A model generated the notes under the pieces. That model worked only from the letters and a program-made list of their open reading frames with translations. It ran no database searches and was not told the origin of the DNA. Positions 1 through 4,204 of a stretch of 6,562 bases of DNA are shown in pieces. The DNA is from CAIVPM01 sp049242865 (GTDB lineage: Bacteria > Bacteroidota > Bacteroidia > Chitinophagales > Chitinophagaceae): contig JBMLOR010000208.1 in assembly GCA_049242865.1 (NCBI GenBank), forward strand, positions 1 through 6,562. The letters are read 5' to 3'. The number at the start of each line of letters is the position of its first letter. The stretch's first letter is position 1. The position numbers and the translations under genes were made by a program.

Positions 1-84
1 TTTTTATTTTTTATAATTTGTGTATTAATTTAAATAAATATTACAAATAGAGTACCAATTATTTTTTTAGTAAAAATGTCAGGT

Positions 85-822
85 TTAATATTTTAAGAAA
101 ATGGCAGCTAAAACATAATCTGCTAGCAAAATTAAAATACAACTCACCACTACCGAAGTTGTACTACTTCGTCCAATTTCTAAGGCACCACCTTTTACAT
201 TATAACCAAAATACGCAGGAATGCTACTAACTATAAAGGCATAAGTATAAGCTTTATATAGTGCAAATTGAATATTATACATATTTAAGTTAGATCGTAA
301 ACCATCGTCGAAAATATCATTGGCAATAATACCTGTTGCAGCACCAGCCATTCTTCCACCCCAAATTCCTAAAACTGCTGCAATTATAATTAAAGCAGGC
401 ACTACAATTAAAGCAGCAATAATTTTTGGCATTATTAAATAACTTTTGGTATTAATTCCCATTATTTCTAAAGCATCAATTTGCTCGCTTACCCTCATAT
501 TGCCCAATTCACTAGCAATTTTGCTGCCCACAACTCCTGCCAAAACTATACTTACAACTGTAGGTGCAAGTTCTAAAATCATGCTATCTCTCACAATTTG
601 AGCAATGGTTTTTAAAGGTACAAGTGGAGAAACTAACTGATAGGCAGTTTGTACAGTTGTTACGCTTCCTAAAAAAAGTGAAATTATTAATACAATGGGT
701 AAAGCCCCTATGCCAATTTCAACACATTGGTGCATAAGTTCTTTCCAATACATTTTATAGTTTTCTGGTTTAGTAAACATGCCTTTAAGCATGAGTAAAA
801 ACGCTCCAAAATGTGTTACCAT
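85..822 (-). CDS. mlaE: MlaE/YrbE-family ABC transporter permease (phospholipid/Mce-type transport)
   Basis: This is a 245-residue integral inner-membrane protein, the usual length for MlaE/YrbE permeases. In the known family, the permease pairs with an MlaF-type ATPase and an MlaD/MCE substrate-binding protein to move phospholipids between the inner and outer membranes. Hydrophobic segments are visible at about residues 36-56, 83-103, 131-153, 191-208 and 222-243. The family signature is clear: ELAPT at 84-88, ELGNM at 105-109 and EQIDALEIMG at 113-122, the cytoplasmic coupling region that contacts the ATPase. The C-terminal KGGALEIGRSSTT (210-222) is also typical. The chosen ATG places the amphipathic N-terminus (FLLMLKGMFTKPE) as in relatives. 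It starts 13 bp after the rsmD stop, so co-transcription is likely. No ATPase gene begins in the 84 bp left downstream, so the partner must lie beyond the edge or elsewhere. The family call is secure; the exact substrate is inferred. Confidence 0.93.
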   Translation of the reverse strand: MVTHFGAFLLMLKGMFTKPENYKMYWKELMHQCVEIGIGALPIVLIISLFLGSVTTVQTAYQLVSPLVPLKTIAQIVRDSMILELAPTVVSIVLAGVVGSKIASELGNMRVSEQIDALEIMGINTKSYLIMPKIIAALIVVPALIIIAAVLGIWGGRMAGAATGIIANDIFDDGLRSNLNMYNIQFALYKAYTYAFIVSSIPAYFGYNVKGGALEIGRSSTTSVVVSCILILLADYVLAAIFLKY

Positions 823-835
823 TTTTTATTGTTTA

Positions 836-1378
836 TTATTCTAAAGATTTAAAAAATGAAAATAATGTTGTGCCATAATTACGTACAAAGCTAAATCCTT
901 CAAAATTTTGATAGTTATTTCTAGGGGTATGTTCTAACACAAAATATCCATTTGAATTAATTAGTTTTTTTGATACAATAATTTTTGGCAATTCATCAAT
1001 TGTACCTAAAGCATAGGGCGGGCCTGCAAAAATAAAATCGAATGTTTCGTTACAATTTTGTAAATAACTAAAAACATCCATTTTAAACATAATGCTCCCT
1101 GTAATTTTTAATTCTTCAATATTTTTTTTAATGAAGTTAAACATGATATTGTCTTTCTCTACAATAGTTAAGCTACTTGCCCCTCTCGATGCTAATTCAT
1201 AACTAATACATCCAGTTCCACCAAATAAATCAAGTGTTTTAATGTCGTCAAAACTCATTCTATTTTGTAAAATGTTAAATAACCCTTCTTTAGCAATGTC
1301 AGTTGTAGGACGAGTATGAGGCATATTGGCAGGAGGTTTAATTCTTCTTCCTCCTAAATTTCCACTTATTATTCTCAT
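836..1378 (-). CDS. rsmD: 16S rRNA (guanine(966)-N(2))-methyltransferase RsmD, with altered catalytic motif
   Basis: This is a 180-residue class I SAM-dependent methyltransferase of the RsmD family, full length for the family. RsmD methylates N2 of G966 in 16S rRNA on the assembling small subunit. The start MRIISGNLGGRRIKPP is the family N-terminus. RPTTDIAKEGLFNIL (23-37) is the conserved RP-T-(x)-KE-LFNIL segment. DLFGGTGCISYELASRGA (50-67) is SAM-binding motif I, and VEKD (73-76) is the acidic ribose-binding strand end. Motif IV, normally (D/N)PPY, reads FAGPPYAL (117-124): Gly119 (codon GGC at 1024-1022) stands where Asp is expected, one transition away from GAC. The rest of the gene is intact, so it is either a genuine variant, possibly inactive, or a base error. 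The ATG overlaps the stop of the upstream DUF3822 gene by one base (TAATG), which suggests translational coupling. Confidence 0.93.
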   Translation of the reverse strand: MRIISGNLGGRRIKPPANMPHTRPTTDIAKEGLFNILQNRMSFDDIKTLDLFGGTGCISYELASRGASSLTIVEKDNIMFNFIKKNIEELKITGSIMFKMDVFSYLQNCNETFDFIFAGPPYALGTIDELPKIIVSKKLINSNGYFVLEHTPRNNYQNFEGFSFVRNYGTTLFSFFKSLE

Positions 1379-2220
1379 TATACCAAGTTAAAAAATGGTG
1401 TGTAGTAATGTACATTAGATACATTGATAACTTCTTCGAAGCCACTGTTAGTATCTACATGTACAGTTTCTAAAGTTAATCGTGTAAACAAATGTTCTAA
1501 TAATTCAAAAGTTTTACTTTTTGTGTCAATAATACCCGAAACTTCAACAGGTGTGTTATTTAAGCTTAATCCAAATTGCTCCACAATATTCAATAAATAA
1601 TATACCACATCTTCAGGAGTGGAATAATTATAAGTTTGTATTAATGAAAGAGCATTATTATTAACCACCAATACAACCATGAAAGTTTGGTAAAACTGTA
1701 TTTTCAACATTTCAAGAACCATTGTTTCATTACCTAAAATTTGTTCTAAAATTTTGGAATAAACATGGCTACTGTAGTGGTTTCCAAAATGTGTATGTAT
1801 AGCTTGTTGTAAATTATTATTGATAGAGGCTACTAGGTTTGGTTGATGTTGAATTTGAATTTTTTCGGAAAATGTTTTTTGATTTTTTTGTTCACCAAAT
1901 ACGGTTTGTAAATAACTTTCAATGCTATGATGACTAAATTTTTGTGCAGGTACAATTAATGCTTCTGGAAAATTGTATACTATTTGAACAGCACCAAAAT
2001 TTTTAGAAAACAATTTGCTGTAGTTTTTTGCACCAGCTAAAATATTAGTCCATTGCTCGTTTTCTATATTTATTGAATAAAATTCAAATCCAATAATTTT
2101 TTTATCACTTTCTACCAAAAATACTACATGCTTGTAGCTAATTTCTACAATTAATTTACATTGGTAACCTACTACCTGATTGTAATGTGGCGAGGTTATG
2201 CTTACAGTACATTCTACCAT
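1378..2220 (-). CDS. DUF3822 family protein, function unknown
   Basis: This is a 280-residue soluble protein with no signal peptide or membrane segment. It matches the DUF3822 pattern from Bacteroidota: NFPEALIVPAQKF (83-95) resembles the family's 'P-A-LVP' segment, a central amphipathic domain follows, then SLIQTYNYSTPEDVVYYLL (192-210), an xVSGII strand (227-231) and the C-terminal HYYTPFFNLV (271-280). From memory, a Bacteroides member of this family has a crystal structure with an actin-like ATPase fold, but no biochemical role is established. The gene is first in a minus-strand cluster and overlaps rsmD by one base. DUF3822 next to rsmD is a recurrent arrangement in Bacteroidota, which hints at a link to ribosome assembly or RNA modification. 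No purine-rich ribosome binding site precedes the ATG. A TAnnTTTG element ends only 4 bp upstream of the start. Family assignment is firm; function is not known. Confidence 0.88.
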   Translation of the reverse strand: MVECTVSITSPHYNQVVGYQCKLIVEISYKHVVFLVESDKKIIGFEFYSINIENEQWTNILAGAKNYSKLFSKNFGAVQIVYNFPEALIVPAQKFSHHSIESYLQTVFGEQKNQKTFSEKIQIQHQPNLVASINNNLQQAIHTHFGNHYSSHVYSKILEQILGNETMVLEMLKIQFYQTFMVVLVVNNNALSLIQTYNYSTPEDVVYYLLNIVEQFGLSLNNTPVEVSGIIDTKSKTFELLEHLFTRLTLETVHVDTNSGFEEVINVSNVHYYTPFFNLV

Positions 2221-2224
2221 AGTT

Positions 2225-2252
2225 CAAAAATAAGCGTTTAGCCATAAACAAA
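2225..2252 (-). promoter_or_regulatory. Candidate Bacteroidota-type promoter for the DUF3822-rsmD-mlaE cluster
   Basis: Reading the minus strand, TATTTTTG (2232-2225) matches the Bacteroidota -7 consensus TAnnTTTG exactly. It is preceded by TTTG (2252-2249) at a 16-nt spacing, one or so shorter than the usual -33 to -7 distance. If it is used, transcription would begin at or within a few bases of the ATG at 2220, giving a leaderless or nearly leaderless mRNA. In such AT-rich DNA the match could be chance. Confidence 0.35.
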
Positions 2253-2284
2253 CGGTAAATCATTTATAATGTGTGGTTTGTTTA
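2245..2284. repeat. 9-bp perfect inverted repeat in the divergent intergenic region
   Basis: TAAACAAAC (2245-2253) and GTTTGTTTA (2276-2284) are exact reverse complements separated by 22 bp. The arm centres are about 31 bp apart, roughly three helical turns. The left arm overlaps the -33-like TTTG of the candidate DUF3822 promoter. The repeat could be a regulator-binding site or a long-loop stem in RNA. The arms are low in complexity, so chance occurrence is possible. Confidence 0.3.
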
Positions 2285-2352
2285 AGTAATTTTTTTATGT
2301 TTTTAGGAATGAATTTTTGTAATGATTGGAATTGATAAATTTTCTACTAAAA

Positions 2353-2384
2353 CTTATCTCAAACAATATTTTCTGCTACTTTCG
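2353..2384 (+). promoter_or_regulatory. Candidate promoter for the glutaryl-CoA dehydrogenase gene
   Basis: TACTTTCG (2377-2384) matches the Bacteroidota -7 element TAnnTTTG at all defined positions but one (C for T at the seventh). A weak -33-like CTTA (2353-2356) lies 20 bp upstream, a suitable distance. A start near 2389-2391 would leave a leader of about 18 nt before the ATG at 2408. The -33 match is poor, so the call rests mainly on the -7 element and its position. Confidence 0.4.
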
Positions 2385-2407
2385 TTGCCTAACGATAAAT
2401 TATTTTT

Positions 2408-3592
2408 ATGGCTGTAAGAGCAGATTTGTTTACTTCTCCAGACTATTACTTATTAGATGAATTATTAAGCGAAGAACACAAACTAGTAAGAGATGCTGTA
2501 AGAAATTATGTAAAAAAAGAAATTTCTCCTATAATAGAAGACTATGCTGAACGTGCAGCATTCCCTGAGCAAATTGTACAACAATTAGGTGATTTAGGTT
2601 GCTTTGGACCCACAGTGCCACAACAATATGGTGGTGGTGGATTAGATTATATTAGTTATGGATTGATGATGCAAGAACTAGAAAGAGGCGACAGTGGTGT
2701 AAGAAGTACAGCAAGTGTACAAGGAAGCCTAGTAATGTATCCTATTTATGCATTTGGAAATGAAGAACAACGCAACAAATATTTGCCAAAATTGGCTAGT
2801 GGTGAATGGCTTGGTTGTTTTGGACTTACAGAACCGAACCATGGTAGCGACCCAAGTAGTATGCTTACCAATATAAAAGATGCAGGTGACCATGTAATAC
2901 TTAATGGTGCAAAAATGTGGATTAGTAATGCACCATTTGCTCAAGTTGCAGTGGTTTGGGCAAGAAACGAACAAGATGAAATACAAGGAGTTATTGTAGA
3001 ACGAGGAATGGAAGGTTTTACTACACCAACTACTCATGGAAAATGGAGTTTGAGAGCAAGTGCCACAGGCGAGTTAGTTTTTGACAATGTAAAAGTTCCT
3101 AAAGAAAACATTTTGCCTAATGTTAAAGGACTAAAAGGTCCATTAAGTTGCCTTACCAAAGCAAGATATGGCATTGCTTGGGGTGCATTAGGTGCAGCTA
3201 TGGATTGCTATGATACTGCATTGAGATATAGTAAAGAAAGAGTGCAGTTTGGTAAGCCAATTGCAGGGTTTCAATTGCAACAAAAAAAGTTGGCCGAGAT
3301 GATTACTGAAATCACTAAAGCTCAGCTATTAGTTTGGCGTTTGGGCGTATTAATGAATGAAGGAAAAGCTACACCTCAGCAAGTGAGTATGGCAAAACGT
3401 AACAGTTGTGAATTAGCAACCAATATTGCACGTGATGCTAGGCAAATGCTAGGAGGTATGGGTATTACAGGTGAGTACAGTATTATGAGGCACATGATGA
3501 ACTTAGAAAGTGTAATTACTTATGAAGGCACGCACGATATTCATTTATTAATTACAGGGATGGATATTACGGGAATCAACGCCTTTAAGTAA
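2408..3592 (+). CDS. gcdH: Glutaryl-CoA dehydrogenase (acyl-CoA dehydrogenase family)
   Basis: This is a 394-residue FAD-dependent acyl-CoA dehydrogenase of full length. Glutaryl-CoA dehydrogenase oxidises and decarboxylates glutaryl-CoA to crotonyl-CoA in lysine, hydroxylysine and tryptophan breakdown, passing electrons to electron-transfer flavoprotein. The helical N-domain (about 20-130) contains LERGDSGVRSTASVQ (91-105). This retains Glu92, Arg99 and Ser103, the counterparts of human GCDH Glu87, Arg94 and Ser98 that bind the glutaryl carboxylate. The middle beta-domain has CFGLTEPNHGSDPSSM (137-152) and the flavin-contacting WISNAP (171-176). The C-terminal domain has ARYGIAWGALGA (252-263), RVQFGKPI (278-285), the FAD-binding QMLGGMGI (346-353) and TYEGTHDIH (371-379), where Glu373 is the catalytic base. 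The ending ITGMDITGINAF follows the GcdH C-terminus closely. These substrate-site residues separate it from short-chain acyl-CoA dehydrogenases. No other lysine-pathway gene is in view. It may be co-transcribed with the small membrane ORF 3 bp downstream. Confidence 0.93.
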   Translation: MAVRADLFTSPDYYLLDELLSEEHKLVRDAVRNYVKKEISPIIEDYAERAAFPEQIVQQLGDLGCFGPTVPQQYGGGGLDYISYGLMMQELERGDSGVRSTASVQGSLVMYPIYAFGNEEQRNKYLPKLASGEWLGCFGLTEPNHGSDPSSMLTNIKDAGDHVILNGAKMWISNAPFAQVAVVWARNEQDEIQGVIVERGMEGFTTPTTHGKWSLRASATGELVFDNVKVPKENILPNVKGLKGPLSCLTKARYGIAWGALGAAMDCYDTALRYSKERVQFGKPIAGFQLQQKKLAEMITEITKAQLLVWRLGVLMNEGKATPQQVSMAKRNSCELATNIARDARQMLGGMGITGEYSIMRHMMNLESVITYEGTHDIHLLITGMDITGINAFK

Positions 3593-3595
3593 AGT

Positions 3596-3895
3596 ATGAA
3601 GTTGCATCCTTATTTATTGATGTGTATTTTAGTTAATACAATAGGATGCTTTATATTCATTTACTTAACTTCACACTACAGTTTAATTACAAAAAGTGAC
3701 GCATTCTTTGCATGTGTTTTAGGCTGGATTTTTTACCTTGGTATTATAGTAGTTTTAGCTATTCCTCTTTTTTTGAACAAACAAAAAGCAAGGCAATGGT
3801 TTGCAAAGGAATATTACATTGCTAGTTTGATTTTAATTTTATTACACACGTACAGTTTAATTCAATTAAGTTGGTATATGATTGAATTAATCTAA
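3596..3895 (+). CDS. Small three-helix membrane protein, unknown
   Basis: This is a 99-residue hydrophobic ORF that I do not recognise. Three membrane-spanning segments are visible at about residues 5-25, 36-58 and 74-95. A basic loop, NKQKARQWFAKE (61-72), between the second and third probably faces the cytoplasm. No catalytic motif, lipobox or metal-binding pattern stands out; Cys10, Cys18 and Cys40 are scattered. The ATG lies 3 bp after the gcdH stop on the same strand, so the gene is probably read from the gcdH transcript. The hydrophobic periodicity and the position favour a real gene over a random ORF. The near-adjacency does not show a functional link to glutaryl-CoA metabolism. Confidence 0.65.
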   Translation: MKLHPYLLMCILVNTIGCFIFIYLTSHYSLITKSDAFFACVLGWIFYLGIIVVLAIPLFLNKQKARQWFAKEYYIASLILILLHTYSLIQLSWYMIELI

Positions 3896-3933
3896 ATCTT
3901 TTTTGGAATAGAATAACTTTTCTCACTTATGAA

Positions 3934-3953
3934 TACAAAAGTTTGATTTTGTA
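3934..3953. terminator. Hairpin between convergent genes, possible weak bidirectional terminator
   Basis: TACAAAA (3934-3940) and TTTTGTA (3947-3953) form a perfect 7-bp stem with a 6-nt loop. The hairpin sits 39 bp after the stop of the plus-strand membrane ORF and 1 bp beyond the stop of the minus-strand small ORF, where a shared terminator would be expected. The stem is AT-rich and no long T-run follows on either side, so it would be a weak intrinsic terminator at best. Confidence 0.35.
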
Positions 3954-3954
3954 C

Positions 3955-4137
3955 TTAATAAGACGAAATAAAATGATGTAATGTGCTTTCTAACGGTGAT
4001 TCTTGAAAATGAAAATTTGTTTGAATTTTATTTTTTTGAATACACGGTGATTTAGTGAAATTTGATAAGTTATTGGCAGCTATAAGAAATAAACCCAATA
4101 ACATTCCTGCAAAAACAAATTTGTATATTTTTTTCAT
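3955..4137 (-). CDS. Short putative secreted or membrane-anchored protein, unknown
   Basis: This is a 60-residue ORF beginning MKKIYKFVFAGMLLGLFLIA. The basic N-terminus and hydrophobic core (about residues 7-20) look like a signal peptide, with possible cleavage after the Ala20-Ala21 pair, or alternatively a membrane anchor. There is no lipobox cysteine; the only cysteine is Cys32. The remaining roughly 39 residues (polar, with His, Ser and Gln) match nothing I recognise. It lies on the same strand as metH, 67 bp after the metH stop, and could be read through from it or from its own promoter. A signal-like N-terminus argues for a real gene, but the short length and AT-rich context leave real doubt. 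It could also be the remnant of a longer gene. Confidence 0.45.
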   Translation of the reverse strand: MKKIYKFVFAGMLLGLFLIAANNLSNFTKSPCIQKNKIQTNFHFQESPLESTLHHFISSY

Positions 4138-4180
4138 GTTACACTGTTAAAACAATAGTTTGACGCATTTGTTTTAAAAA

Positions 4181-4198
4181 TGTTACAATAATGTGACA
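4181..4198. repeat. Imperfect palindrome between metH and the small secreted ORF
   Basis: TGTTACA (4181-4187) and TGTGACA (4192-4198) are inverted repeats with one mismatch around a 4-bp centre (ATAA). The palindrome lies 7 bp after the metH stop. On the metH (minus) strand it is followed by a run of five T, so it could act as a weak terminator, although one C-A mismatch interrupts the stem in that RNA. The TGTnACA half-sites also resemble binding sites of CRP/FNR-type regulators, which is only a resemblance. Confidence 0.3.
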
Positions 4199-4204
4199 AA
4201 TTTT

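Noticed and set aside
2729..3037. 102-codon open frame on the minus strand
   Set aside because: It lies wholly antisense to the well-supported glutaryl-CoA dehydrogenase gene, and its Cys/Phe/Ser-rich translation matches nothing and has no start signal.
4138..4204. Promoter for the 60-residue ORF
   Set aside because: TTTG and TATTGTTT-like strings occur on the minus strand, but neither the spacing nor the TAnnTTTG consensus fits well enough to call.
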